The notes beneath the pieces are model-generated. The model saw nothing but the letters and a program-made list of their open reading frames with translations. It did not search any database and was not told the origin of the DNA. Both the position numbers and the translations under genes were made by a program. DNA of 64,000 bases, from the NCBI RefSeq assembly GCF_013761175.1, contig NZ_JACDUR010000013.1:26514-90513 (forward strand), written 5' to 3'. Origin of the DNA: Nonomuraea soli. GTDB lineage: Bacteria; Actinomycetota; Actinomycetes; Streptosporangiales; Streptosporangiaceae. Positions 50,484 to 60,063 of the stretch are shown here, piece after piece (the first letter of the stretch is position 1; every line of letters starts with the position of its first letter).

Positions 50484-53400
50484 TCAGTCCTTCCGCCGGA
50501 CAAGCTTCCAGTCGCGCGAGTAGACGTCGTAGTTGTAAGTGATGGTGACGGTCCGCTCCTTCGCGTCGGTCGTCTTCGTCGTGAACTCGTAGCCGGCCGT
50601 GGTCTCGCCGCTGGCCTTGAGCGATGCGATCTTTCCCTCAATGGCAGCCTTGATCTGGCCCATCCAAGAATGGGTATCCTCACCGGCTGTCGCGAGCTTG
50701 ATCGTCTCCGAGACTGTCTTGGAGTCCACGCGCACCGGCTCCACGTCGAAGCGGAGGAGACGGGTCGCCGCCGACACACTGACCTCGTCAACCACGGTGA
50801 AGGTCAGCGCGGGTGGGGCAAGGTGCTCGACGGGTATGGCCAACGGTCCGGTACCGGGGAGCTGGATAGTCGGTGGAAGCGGCGGAGGCAGCATGATCTT
50901 CGAGCCCTCGACCCGGATGCGCCACGTTCCGGGCGGAACGTCGACATCGTGTTTGTAGCCGACGTCGTAGCCTCCGACCTCCCAGTCCTGGCTGTACGGC
51001 ATCTGGCCATCGGGCGGGGTGACGATCAGCAGATAATAGCCCTCCACCGGAGCCGACCCACCGGGCCACTTAGGGCTGATGTAGACCTCCCGGGTCCGCT
51101 GAGTGCGGGGCTTCGGCGCTGGCTTCGGGGCAGGAGCCGCGTCGGGTTTCTGGGCGGTGGCCTTGACCCCCGCGGACTCGGGAGTCTGCCCGAGGGCCGC
51201 CAACAGGCCACGCTCTTCGTAGCCAATCTCCCCCTCGGGGGCGGCCGTCGTGCCGCCTCCTCCGGCGGAACTTCCGGCTGGCCCGCCACTGACCGTGCCT
51301 CCGGAGGAGCCGCCTGGGGCCCCACCTGAAGTTCCGCTCCCGGCCGCCGACCCGTTCGCGGCGGCCTTGGCGGCCTTGCCGATGTCGACGCTCTTACCAG
51401 CGTTCATCAAACCCCCGGCCGCAGTGAGGCTCTTGGTGGCTAAACCGCCACCTGCGTTGGTGCCGCCCTTCACCGCGGTCGCCGCCAACTGGGCGACGGT
51501 GTTCGCGAAGTCGCCTGCCGCCTTCACCGCTGTGTTCTGGGCCTCCGTCGACTGCTGACCTGCCGCGGTGGCTCCCGCTTGCGCGGACTGCACCGCCGCC
51601 TGCGCCAGGCCGACCGTCGCGGCGGCAGCGCTCATGTCGCGGAACAGGTTGCCGTTGTTGAGGGCCTGGAGCGTCCCAGCCGCGAGCACCGGGTCCGGCA
51701 GGGACGTCGGGGCCACGATGTTGACCATCGGGTTGGCGAACTGTCCCGGCTGCAGGTCCTGGCCGGAGTGCCGGGTGCCGAGGTCGACCGGGTTGATCTC
51801 AGGCGGGACTAGCGGGATCGGCATCTCCTGCCAGTTGATGAATCGGGACAGGTCGATCTTCTCAGCGCAGTTGGCCCGGCCGAGGACAGCCTCGGCGAAT
51901 AGGCCGTCGGTCGGCATGGCGATGATCTGGGTCTGTGCGATCTCGCCGATCTGGTCTGCGCCGAGCCCTTTGCTGACGCACCAGTCGCGCCACTCCTCGG
52001 CCACGGTGGGCGGGTTCGACGCCGCGGCGTCGGGCGGGGCCGGGTCGATGTTCATTTTGAACACCAGGTAGTTGCCCATGTAGCCGATGGGTTTCGGGTC
52101 GACCCATTGCAGCAGCGGTTGGCTGTCACTGCCTGTGCCGTAGGTGTAGTCGGCCAGCAGCATCGCGATCACGGTTTCGTCGAGTTCGTCCCAGAGCGCC
52201 TGGTTGTAGCGGACCTTGTTGCGCTGCAGGTCGGCGGCGAGACGCAACTGTTCGCTGTCGTCGAGCGCCTTGCTGACCGTCATCAGGGGCGTATTCAGGG
52301 TGGCTGTACTGACCTGGACGGTCAGCGGACTGACGGGCATGCCGTCCTTGAGCAGATGCAGGGACAGGTTGGACGTGTCTTGGGCCTGGTCCGCGGCCGC
52401 GGTGAGCTGGACGTTGACGAGTGCACTCACCGGGATCGCCTGGGCAAAGGTCGCGACCTTGTTGGTGAACACACCCTTGACCGTCGTGCCGTCGGTCAAC
52501 TGGGCGACCACTTCGGCGTTGTCGTCGACATCGCGCGAGGTGACCTTCTCCAGCGTCAGCGCGTTTGGCAGGGTCAGCGAGGTTGAACTGAGGGCTTTGA
52601 CCTGTGTGGACGGCAGGTTGCCCGGCCCCAGGAGCATGCTCCGCAGCTGGTCACGGAGCGGCAGTATCGGGGCTGGGCGGGGCATGGGTCGGGGAGCTGT
52701 GGACGCGTTCGTCGGTCCGCTCGGCGGCGCCGTCACTGGTGGGACCGGTATCGGCGGGGTCGGAAGAGTAAATGGAATGCCGCCGAGCTTGCGCAGAAGC
52801 AGGTCCTTGATCTGCGGGTCGCGGCAGTGGGACGCTACGACCGCCGTCTGAGCGGGGGTGAGGTCCTTTTCAGCCAGATCGACCATCTTCAACGGGACCA
52901 GCAGCAGTTTCTCCACTTTAGCCAGGCGGGTGTCGGCCCGGAAGTTTTGGACGACCTCGAAGTAGAGGATGTTCAGGGCGTGCGCGTGGTTGTAGTTGAC
53001 GATCATGCGGGTGGAGGTATCGGCAGCCTCCGACTCAGAGACCTCCTCCACCACAGTCGCGCGCCTGCTGCGGGCCGCCGTGGCATGCTGGGTGGTGGCG
53101 TCAGCAATATTTTGGCTCATCGAACTGTTGACATTGCGGGTGCCCTGGCTGCTGGTGAGCGTTACCGCCTTGCTGGAGTTCGTCGATCCCGAGTCGGTGG
53201 TGGACTCCCCAGGGACCAGGCCCCCGAGGACACCCGGGCTCGTGGTGGAGCCCCACGCCTTCGCGGTTGCTTCGCTGGTGGTGGAACTGAACCCAGACTG
53301 GGCTTCGGAGGCGGTTGCAGCTGCGACCTCGTTCATGGCCCGGTTGTGGGTGGTGGCGTTGTCCAACTGTTCGGACTGGGCTCCGGTCTCGCCGCGCTGT

Positions 53401-54179
53401 CCGGCCTGACGGCGAGACCAGTCAATATGAGCGATCCTGACCGGTTCACCGGCGGCGAGCGGGATGGTCCTGCGGAGGTCGCCGAGCGCCAAGCCCTGCA
53501 GATGCCAGGATTGGGAGTAGGTGATCCGGGCCCCTTCGGCGACTGTCTGGTAGCCGGCGTCGGCCTTGGCGAGGGCGGCGGCCAGGTCGAGCTGGCCTGC
53601 ATCGACGATCGGCGTCGGCGCCGCGCTTCCGCCCGGCTTTGGATGCACCTTGCTCAGGACCATTGTGGAGTAGGTGAAGGTCTCGACCGCATTGGCGTTG
53701 TTGGGCTGGAGAAAGTCGGGGATCCCGTCGCTGTCGGCGTCGGAGCTCTCCTCGACCGTGGCCCCTAAGAGAGTGGCGGTCCGCAGCAGCCCGCGAGCCT
53801 CGCGGTAGGGCGGCCAGGCCGCGAGGTCCGCGACACTCGACACCTTCAGCCCCTCGCTGAGCTTCGCGGCCTGCTTGTCAGTCACCGACCGGAGGACCTT
53901 GAGATCAGAGGCGAGGACCTCCCGCAACGTCTTGCCCGCAACGTCCCCCTTCGCAGTGACCCAGTCACTCGGCACCATCTCGGCGTCTGGGTCCTCGGAC
54001 TCCTCGGCCAGCCGAGCGAGCTCAAAGGCCACCCCGAACACATTGGACCTCGCCAGGTCATAGATGGTGTGGATCCCAACGGCCTGCAGCGCCTGCGCGT
54101 GCCCCTCGGTGACGTTGCGGATCCTGTCCACCGGAGTGGAGATCACCCCAGCCGTCCGCGCTCGGCTGCTCTCGTTCAT
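50484..54179 (-). CDS. Very large multidomain protein of unknown function
   Basis: 1231 residues from ATG 54179 (GGAAGGGAGAGGGG upstream). The N-terminus has helix-hairpin-helix-like units (AQALQAVGIHTIYDLARSNV, then LSEGLKVSSVADLAAWPPYR). DADSDGIPDFLQP at about residue 150 resembles a calcium-binding type 3 repeat. A Ser/Thr-rich stretch leads to RMIVNYNHAHALNILYFEVV, beta-rich and Ala-rich (LAQAAVQSAQAGATAAGQQS) regions, a Gly/Ser linker and a beta-sandwich-like end (WRIRVEGSKIMLPPP, then VTITYNYDVYSRDWKLVRRK). No signal peptide, membrane helix or enzyme motif. A structural, surface or particle-associated protein is the most likely class. A 64-bp piece of it recurs inverted at 55667. Confidence 0.65.
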   Translation of the reverse strand: MNESSRARTAGVISTPVDRIRNVTEGHAQALQAVGIHTIYDLARSNVFGVAFELARLAEESEDPDAEMVPSDWVTAKGDVAGKTLREVLASDLKVLRSVTDKQAAKLSEGLKVSSVADLAAWPPYREARGLLRTATLLGATVEESSDADSDGIPDFLQPNNANAVETFTYSTMVLSKVHPKPGGSAAPTPIVDAGQLDLAAALAKADAGYQTVAEGARITYSQSWHLQGLALGDLRRTIPLAAGEPVRIAHIDWSRRQAGQRGETGAQSEQLDNATTHNRAMNEVAAATASEAQSGFSSTTSEATAKAWGSTTSPGVLGGLVPGESTTDSGSTNSSKAVTLTSSQGTRNVNSSMSQNIADATTQHATAARSRRATVVEEVSESEAADTSTRMIVNYNHAHALNILYFEVVQNFRADTRLAKVEKLLLVPLKMVDLAEKDLTPAQTAVVASHCRDPQIKDLLLRKLGGIPFTLPTPPIPVPPVTAPPSGPTNASTAPRPMPRPAPILPLRDQLRSMLLGPGNLPSTQVKALSSTSLTLPNALTLEKVTSRDVDDNAEVVAQLTDGTTVKGVFTNKVATFAQAIPVSALVNVQLTAAADQAQDTSNLSLHLLKDGMPVSPLTVQVSTATLNTPLMTVSKALDDSEQLRLAADLQRNKVRYNQALWDELDETVIAMLLADYTYGTGSDSQPLLQWVDPKPIGYMGNYLVFKMNIDPAPPDAAASNPPTVAEEWRDWCVSKGLGADQIGEIAQTQIIAMPTDGLFAEAVLGRANCAEKIDLSRFINWQEMPIPLVPPEINPVDLGTRHSGQDLQPGQFANPMVNIVAPTSLPDPVLAAGTLQALNNGNLFRDMSAAAATVGLAQAAVQSAQAGATAAGQQSTEAQNTAVKAAGDFANTVAQLAATAVKGGTNAGGGLATKSLTAAGGLMNAGKSVDIGKAAKAAANGSAAGSGTSGGAPGGSSGGTVSGGPAGSSAGGGGTTAAPEGEIGYEERGLLAALGQTPESAGVKATAQKPDAAPAPKPAPKPRTQRTREVYISPKWPGGSAPVEGYYLLIVTPPDGQMPYSQDWEVGGYDVGYKHDVDVPPGTWRIRVEGSKIMLPPPLPPTIQLPGTGPLAIPVEHLAPPALTFTVVDEVSVSAATRLLRFDVEPVRVDSKTVSETIKLATAGEDTHSWMGQIKAAIEGKIASLKASGETTAGYEFTTKTTDAKERTVTITYNYDVYSRDWKLVRRKD

Positions 54180-54628
54180 GGCTTCCCCTCTCCCTTCCTC
54201 CACCGCACGGGCCGGCCCACTGTTTCGTGGCGCGGACGAAGCCACGCCAGACGGCGTCGAGAACCACCCGCTCGCCCGTCAGCTCAAACCACCTTGATGG
54301 TGACCGCCTCGGGTTGCGCCCACAGGCCCTCGGTCCTGATCCGTTTGGGATGCTGCGGCACCGATGAGCACCTTGCCGCACACCGCCGGGATTCGGCCAG
54401 GGGGAAGCCGATCCGAGTCGTAAACCGCACTTGGGATCTGCTCGAGTGCGACCGGGTCGAACATGGCCTCCCGCTTATGCGGGTAGCCCAGCTCGAGCAG
54501 AAGCCAGTCGGGGAGTCTCATCGCAGACCGATTGCACCACGGGGGCGTTGGGGTTGCCCAGGTGCCTGTCCCATACAGGACAAGCTGTTCCGGATGACAG
54601 TGCCTGTGGGCTGGATCACGATCGAGGC
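54180..54628. other. Divergent intergenic region, no gene seen
   Basis: Lies between the start of the 1231-residue gene and the NTF2-like/membrane gene. Open frames here are short and lack ribosome sites. It should contain both promoters. Confidence 0.4.
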
Positions 54629-55540
54629 ATGGAAGAGCTCAGGGTTTTAAACGAGCAACTCGTCGCCGCCGAGTGTAGGCAGACCATCGACGGACTGCCC
54701 TGGGAGGAATTTCTCGACAGGGTGCTCGCTGATGACTTCGTCCTACGGCGATCGGCTGCCGATCGGCCCGACGAGGATAAGGCGACATTCCTTCAAAACG
54801 TCCGGTCTGAGGAGAAGCCCCTCCAGCGTTCCCTGGTCGGAAACGCCGCGATTTGGGAAGCCGACACGGTGGGCGTGGTGACCTGCACCATCAGGGTGCC
54901 AGGACGTGACAGCGACTTCCGCAACGTCCGGGTGTTCACCCGCGCTACTCCGGGATCCAGCGCCTGGGCCTGCGTCTACTGGCAGGTCACAGCCACGCCG
55001 CGCGGCGAGCCACCGCCAGCCAAGGTTACGGTGCACCTGCTCGGCTTTCCTGTCAGCCTCACTCGCGCTCTGAAGGTCAGCCCCGACCCGGTTTTTCCGC
55101 CAGATCACATCGCAGTGCCGGGCGAGTCAGCCTTGCTCGACCTCTATCGTGAGATCTGCGCCAGCTGGCGCTCCTTGGCCGACACTCGCTTCAAACTCGT
55201 GGGGCTGGTGCCCTCAGTCAGCGCGGCCCTGCTGGCAGCCCTGCTGCTGCGTCGGCCGGAGGACACGTCCAACCCCGTGGCCGGACTCATCATCACCGTT
55301 CTCGGTCTCCTCGTGACCATCGGTGTCGCGCTCTACGACCAGCGCAATTCACAGCTTCATGATGAGTTGATCTCCAGGGGGCGACGGATCGAGCACGAAC
55401 TTGGCGTCCGTGTAGGTCAGTTCCTTGGGAGGCCGAGGGCCCAGGGGCTGATCAAGCATGACGTCGCACTCATGGCCATCTATGGAGTGACCATCGTTTG
55501 CTGGGCCACTGCGCTGATCACCATTCTTCTTCGTTTCTGA
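54629..55540 (+). CDS. Protein with an NTF2/SnoaL-like N-terminus and C-terminal membrane helices
   Basis: 303 residues from ATG 54629. Residues ~5-130 (LRVLNEQLVAAECRQTIDGL, then LADDFVLRR and ACVYWQVTATPRG) resemble the cone-shaped NTF2-like fold of SnoaL/DUF4440 proteins. From about 185 come membrane helices: LVGLVPSVSAALLAALLLRR, GLIITVLGLLVTIGVALYD and, near the end, GVTIVCWATALITILLRF. The charged segment between helices 2 and 3 (DELISRGRRIEHELGVRVGQ) faces the cytoplasm. A fused ligand-binding and membrane protein; role unknown. Confidence 0.65.
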   Translation: MEELRVLNEQLVAAECRQTIDGLPWEEFLDRVLADDFVLRRSAADRPDEDKATFLQNVRSEEKPLQRSLVGNAAIWEADTVGVVTCTIRVPGRDSDFRNVRVFTRATPGSSAWACVYWQVTATPRGEPPPAKVTVHLLGFPVSLTRALKVSPDPVFPPDHIAVPGESALLDLYREICASWRSLADTRFKLVGLVPSVSAALLAALLLRRPEDTSNPVAGLIITVLGLLVTIGVALYDQRNSQLHDELISRGRRIEHELGVRVGQFLGRPRAQGLIKHDVALMAIYGVTIVCWATALITILLRF

Positions 55541-56197
55541 TCAACAAGTTTCCGGCAGCACCGAACAGCTCCCAAGGCCATCCGCCGTGTCACTCACATC
55601 GCCGAACGCCCGAGATCTTCCTGGCCGACGTTGGCAAGCCGAACCGTCCGCCCACAGTGGAGGCGGCGGCCTGGCCGCCCTACCGCGAGGCTCGCGGGCT
55701 GCTGCGGACCGCCACTCTCTTAGGGGCCATGGTCAGCCACTCCTGACCAACACACAGTCACCACCATCACCCACAGCTACTTTGGGGCTGGGGCCACGTT
55801 CGGGAGCGGAGGGCCTACGGCGGGGCTCGCCCGCAGTCCGGGGCTAGCTCGCGGATGTGGTGTCCGGCCCTGCCTGCCTCAGCGCGGTGGTCGGCGAGTG
55901 CCGGATTCAGACGGCAGGGACAGCTGATGGCTGGAGGCTGAGGATGCCTCGCTGGCGGGTGATCGTCACCCCTCAGGGATACCCGCGCCGGCAGGATGCC
56001 GCAGATCGGCATCAGGGGACGGCGGAGAGGAGCGTGAGCACCAGGCTCCGCGACATACCCATCGTCCCCGGAAGGCCGGTGGGTTTCGTGCCTGTGGTGC
56101 TCTTCGGCGCCGGAGAAGTTGCCAGGGTCCCGAGGATCACCAAGGTCACTGGCCGCGGACGGGGGCCGGAGGTGTGGGGTGGGACGCACAATGGAGT
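55541..56197. other. Gene-poor stretch with a duplicated fragment
   Basis: No supported gene; one open frame at 55857-56201 lacks a ribosome site and has a composition unlike a protein. The only structure is the inverted duplicate at 55667-55730. Confidence 0.4.
55667..55730 (+). repeat. Inverted 64-bp copy of part of the 1231-residue gene
   Basis: Identical to the complement of 53759-53822, where it encodes WPPYREARGLLRTATLLGA. Here the same peptide is readable on the plus strand but without a start or continuation. Exact identity shows that the duplication is recent. Confidence 0.85.
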
Positions 56198-57016
56198 ATG
56201 AGTGGACGCGACCTTGGATTCGTAGCTGAAGCATTGTTTGACCGATACCTGGCCGAACGTGGCTATACGGCGCACGCGAGCGATGACCCTGGCCAGAGGA
56301 ATCCCGACAGGCTGATCACGGTGCCCGACGGCCGTCGGGCGGTGTGTGAGGTCAAGTCGTTCGCGTCCAAGGGACTGCTCAAGAGGGCCCACTTCCGTGA
56401 AGGCGAGGCGGGCACGGGCATGCGTGTCTCCCAGCCGATGGTTCAAAGCCAGAAGGAGGCGCTTGAGCCGGTCCGGGATAAGATCAAGGAGGCTGCCAAG
56501 CAGCTCAGACGGTACAAGGACGACGGGCTCCCGCTCATGGTGGTGCTGGCCAACCCGATGAGCAAACCGATTCCGTTCGATGAGAGCAGCCTCATCGCCG
56601 CGATGTACGGCGACATCGAGGCGGTTTTCGAGATCCCCGAGCAAGGCGCTGAGGGTGAGGGTGAGTCATGGCTGGCCGCCGGACTCAACGGCAAGCTCAC
56701 CAACGACCATCAGTACATCAGCGCCGTTGCCCTCCTGCGCGAACGCCCGCACAGCATCGCCTGGGCTGCGGCATGGTTCGATGAGAACCGGAGCCGGTTC
56801 GAAGATCCGAAGGACATGGCGGTCGGCTACCTTGAGGCGGCCGTGACCGAGGATGTGCCGCAGGGAAGCGATGTCTTTCTCAGCATTATCGAGACCGCCA
56901 GCGAAGAAGCTGTCCCTCTGCCGCGGGATCTGTTCAACGGTCCGCTCGACCTGCGCTACAGCCTGTTGCTCGACGGCTCCGGATTCGGGCTCCTCGACGA
57001 TCACACTACCCACTGA
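56198..57016 (+). CDS. PD-(D/E)XK nuclease-like protein
   Basis: 272 residues from ATG 56198. GFVAEALFDRYLAERGY is the usual first helix (Glu11), NPDRLITV supplies Asp37 and VCEVKSF gives Glu51-x-Lys53, the full PD-(D/E)XK signature of restriction-type endonucleases. KGLLKRAHFREGEAGTG and a basic helix (KIKEAAKQLRRYKDDGLP) follow. The C-terminal ~130 residues have no known domain. Probably a stand-alone DNA nuclease; it lies next to an AlbA_2/Schlafen-like gene, so a joint defensive role is possible. Confidence 0.75.
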   Translation: MSGRDLGFVAEALFDRYLAERGYTAHASDDPGQRNPDRLITVPDGRRAVCEVKSFASKGLLKRAHFREGEAGTGMRVSQPMVQSQKEALEPVRDKIKEAAKQLRRYKDDGLPLMVVLANPMSKPIPFDESSLIAAMYGDIEAVFEIPEQGAEGEGESWLAAGLNGKLTNDHQYISAVALLRERPHSIAWAAAWFDENRSRFEDPKDMAVGYLEAAVTEDVPQGSDVFLSIIETASEEAVPLPRDLFNGPLDLRYSLLLDGSGFGLLDDHTTH

Positions 57017-57239
57017 CCGACGACCGTTCCCTCCGTAGAGGAAGCTGGTGGATGTGGTGCATGACCAGCCGCCCCGCTAGCGAGATCCTGCCTGCGGGGC
57101 ACCCGGCTGTCGACAGGGAGAGCGTTTGAGGCCGGGCCGCCCGAAGCTGGAATGACAGGCAGGCGCTTTCCTGGTTCAGCCTGAGGATGTCGGTCCTCTC
57201 GGGCATGCTGGGCTGCCTCCACACTGAGGGCGAGGACGC

Positions 57240-58658
57240 ATGGCGTTGAACTTCGATCACAGGTCCGCTCCTATTCGCCCCAGCCAACTCCTCGCCTTGG
57301 CCGAGGCGATCCATGGGGCCGGTCCGGCTGACGAGAGCGTGTGGCTGGAGTGGAAGTCGACGCTGGCACTGAACAGCAAGGCCGGATGTCATCACATTGC
57401 CAGGGCCATAGTCGGGTTCGCCAACCGCATGCCCGATGTCGCCTCCGGCTACACCGAGGGTCACGCGTACCTCGTGGTGGGCGTCGAGCCTGGAAACCTG
57501 GTCGGCGTCGAACCGATCGACGTCGTCGACCTGGATCAGGGGCTTGCGCCCTACCTCGGAGATCAGCCGTTGCGGTGGAGGCCGACCTACGTCTCGATTA
57601 CGCGCGGCGACCGCACCGCCCACGTACTCATCGTGGATGTCGAACCACCGCGGTGGGGCGATGAGATCTTCTGCCTGTGCAAGGAGTACAACGGCGTGCG
57701 TGACGGCGCGATCTTCGTGCGGGGCAACGGCTCCACACGTCCGGCGGCCACGAGCGAGGTCAAGGCGCTGGGACTGCGGCAAAAGCGTAGCGTCCAGTCG
57801 ATCGAGGTGGACGTGCGCGTCTTAGCCGGTACCCCGGTTCGACCCGTCGATGCTGGGCCGCTGGCCGTCGAGGGGTGGCTGGCTGGGAGGCGCCGTGCCG
57901 CCCTGGCGTCGTTGCAGGCTCACGAGCGGCCGAAGGCGAGCGGCCGACGTTCCTCCTTGTCCGGCGCGGAGTATCAGGCAATGAAGCAGTCGCTGAGTCG
58001 AGCGATGGAGCAGTCGATCGGCCGGATCATGAAGAGCGAGCCGGAGACCCGGACGGCTGCGGAGTATCGTGCCGAGGTCGAGCAGTATGTATTGGAGTGT
58101 GCCGGGTCATGGGCGGAGGCGGTGCTGCCCGCCGCGGCGGTGCACATCAAGCCGGTCGAGCTGGAGCTGGTCAACCTGTTGTCGGCCAACTTGGCCGCAG
58201 TCGAGGTCCAGCTCTACATTCCCGGTGAGGTCGAGGCTGTCGTCCCTCGGCAAAGCCGGGCGCTGGAGGCGGGCGAGGGTTTCGTCCGGCTGCCGAAGGC
58301 ACCGCGACCATACGGGCCGCATCAGCGTGAACTCTTCGGCGAGCTGTCCCATAGCTCGCCGCTGTCGCCAAGGGTGAGCTTCGGGCTGTCCGGCCATATG
58401 GCACCACTCCGGCCGACGATCGACAACGGCGGCTCCACGACGATCACCTTCTCGCCGGTGCATCTGCGGGCCGAGCAGCGCCTGCAGCTCGATCCGATCG
58501 TGGTCATCGTCCGGACGCCTGCGCCGGCGCGCCTGGTTTGCCGCTGGCAGGCCACCTCCACCAACATGGACGGCCGCCTCACCGGCGAGTTGGTCCTGGA
58601 GGTATCCGAAGATGTCGTGGTGCTGGTGGCCAGGTCCACCAGCAGCCGGTTGCGGTAG
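57240..58658 (+). CDS. AlbA_2 / Schlafen-like (divergent AAA-4) domain protein
   Basis: 472 residues from ATG 57240. The N-terminal ~190 residues match the AlbA_2 domain: SVWLEWKSTLALNSKAGCHH (Glu37, Lys39), ARAIVGFANRMPDVASGYTE, GHAYLVVGVEPG, and GAIFVRGNGSTRPA near 180, the order seen in Schlafen-like and DNA-binding AAA-4 proteins. Schlafen-like AlbA_2 domains bind or cut nucleic acid, often in defence. The C-terminal ~280 residues are mixed helix and strand without a known family. The 3' end overlaps the antisense gene at 58322-59050, suggesting the junction of two formerly separate loci. Confidence 0.72.
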   Translation: MALNFDHRSAPIRPSQLLALAEAIHGAGPADESVWLEWKSTLALNSKAGCHHIARAIVGFANRMPDVASGYTEGHAYLVVGVEPGNLVGVEPIDVVDLDQGLAPYLGDQPLRWRPTYVSITRGDRTAHVLIVDVEPPRWGDEIFCLCKEYNGVRDGAIFVRGNGSTRPAATSEVKALGLRQKRSVQSIEVDVRVLAGTPVRPVDAGPLAVEGWLAGRRRAALASLQAHERPKASGRRSSLSGAEYQAMKQSLSRAMEQSIGRIMKSEPETRTAAEYRAEVEQYVLECAGSWAEAVLPAAAVHIKPVELELVNLLSANLAAVEVQLYIPGEVEAVVPRQSRALEAGEGFVRLPKAPRPYGPHQRELFGELSHSSPLSPRVSFGLSGHMAPLRPTIDNGGSTTITFSPVHLRAEQRLQLDPIVVIVRTPAPARLVCRWQATSTNMDGRLTGELVLEVSEDVVVLVARSTSSRLR

Positions 58659-59050
58659 GTGATGAGCTCGTTCAGGACGGCCCGGACCAGGTCCCTGCTA
58701 GCGCGGCGCTGGATGTCGTGCAGGGCCGGCTCGGTGAAGCTGCCGACAGGCAGGTGCTCGGTGGCGGCGCGCAGGAGGCCGGCCTGCACGACGACGATGA
58801 AGGTCCAGTTGTTGTCGTCGCTGGTGTCGGCCAGGCTGATGTGCGCCAGCGCCGATCCGGGCAGGTGCTCGAGTTGCTGTCCGGCGGCAGGCAGGTCGGG
58901 CGGTTGGAGTGCCTGCTGTGCTTCGGCGAGCAGGTTCTCCAGATCGGCGACGTCCTCGAGGGTGACGTCGCCGACCCGGGAGAAGATCGCCTCCCATTGG
59001 GCGTCGGTGAGCTGGATGGGGCTGATGTCGATCTGGTTGTGGTGGACCAT
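58322..59050 (-). CDS. Hypothetical helical protein; C-terminal third doubtful
   Basis: From ATG 59050 the first ~135 residues are convincing: IQLTDAQWEAIFSRVGDVTL, LENLLAEAQQALQPPDLPAA, WTFIVVVQAGLLRAATEHLP and DLVRAVLNELITYRNRLLVD. The remaining ~105 residues are the mirror of the AlbA_2 gene on the other strand and Arg/Ser-rich, so the real gene probably ended, or was cut, near 58640. Function unknown. It is on the same strand and just downstream of the Mom-like relic. Confidence 0.55.
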   Translation of the reverse strand: MVHHNQIDISPIQLTDAQWEAIFSRVGDVTLEDVADLENLLAEAQQALQPPDLPAAGQQLEHLPGSALAHISLADTSDDNNWTFIVVVQAGLLRAATEHLPVGSFTEPALHDIQRRASRDLVRAVLNELITYRNRLLVDLATSTTTSSDTSRTNSPVRRPSMLVEVACQRQTRRAGAGVRTMTTIGSSCRRCSARRCTGEKVIVVEPPLSIVGRSGAIWPDSPKLTLGDSGELWDSSPKSSR

Positions 59051-59143
59051 GCTGAACTCCAGGTGTGTCGTGGCTGGAAGGCCGTTGCAGGAAGGTCGAC
59101 GGGAGAACCGCTGGAACCGCCGGGTTCAGGAAATGGGGCGGCG

Positions 59144-59876
59144 TCAGCGGGCGGCCAGGCCGGTGACGGCGATCGTGATGCGGGAGCGGAGTCGGCGAGG
59201 GCCGATCGTCCAGGCGAAGCGGTGGTTGCCAAGGTGGCGGACGGCTCGCACCTGGGCGGCGGCCAGGGCCTCCTCCAGCCAGCAGCGCGGGTCCTGGCCG
59301 GGCCGGCGGGGCGCTGCTCCGAAGCTACAGAGCATCTGCTCGGCGTAGCGGTGGCCCTGCTCCTGTTTGCGGATCTTGGCCAAGGCTCGGTCGGAAATGA
59401 CCTGCCCGCTAGGCAGGAGCCTGATCGTGCGGGGGCTGGTGCGGCCGAGGTAGTCGGCGTTGGTGGCCTGTAGATGGCGCCTCGATGGCCGGGGAAGACG
59501 AGGCTGCCGTCCAGGGCGGCACGGGGGAGCGGGTCGGCGAAGCTGACCACCCCGCTGATCCCGGCTCCGCGTCGGGCGCGGTGGAGCGCCTTGGCCAGAA
59601 ACCAGCTCTCGCCGTTGGCGGGCACGGCGTCGTCAGGACGAACCGGCCGAGCTCCAGCGACTCCTGGTAGGGCTCCAGGCGGGGGAAGACGGAGGTCAGG
59701 ACCGCCTGGTTGACCGGGATCGACAGGACCGCGGCGCCGACCAGGACGAGACCTTCGCTGTTGCGCTCGCGGTGGCGCTCCCACAGGCCGTAGCGCAGCA
59801 CGGCGGCCGGGTAGGTGCCGGAGTAGTGCCGGGCCTGGATGAAGGTGCGAGCCTGCGGTTCGCTGATGGGGCTCAC
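59144..59876 (-). pseudogene. Mom-like DNA-modification protein, two frameshifts
   Basis: The parts are in order on one strand: ARHYSGTYPAAVLRYGLWER, VGAAVLSIPVNQAVLTSVFP and LELGRFVLT (frame 1); AVPANGESWFLAKALHRARR and GVVSFADPLPRAALDGSLVF (frame 2, after one lost base near 59640); ATNADYLGRTSPRTIRLLP and MAKIRKQEQGHRYAEQMLCS (frame 3, after one lost base near 59470), ending at 59144. This is the pattern of actinobacterial Mom-family (GNAT-fold) proteins that modify adenine in phage Mu to resist restriction. Two single-base deletions break it. A sequencing error is the only other explanation. Confidence 0.7.
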
Positions 59877-60063
59877 CTCGTAGCGGCTGGAGTCGAATCC
59901 TCCCTCGCTGCGGTGGCGCCAGGACGGGAGCCGGCCGGGGCTCCGGGGTTGAGGAACCTACAGACAGCCGTTGGCGGTACCCGCGAGTAACTTAGTCGGA
60001 GGCTTCAGCGGGATTCCGGGGACCCTATTCGCCGGGTAGTGACGCGATGGAACGAGCCGCAGG

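Noticed and set aside
55857..56201. Open frame upstream of the PD-(D/E)XK gene
   Set aside because: No ribosome site, unusual composition and overlap with the real start region of the nuclease gene.
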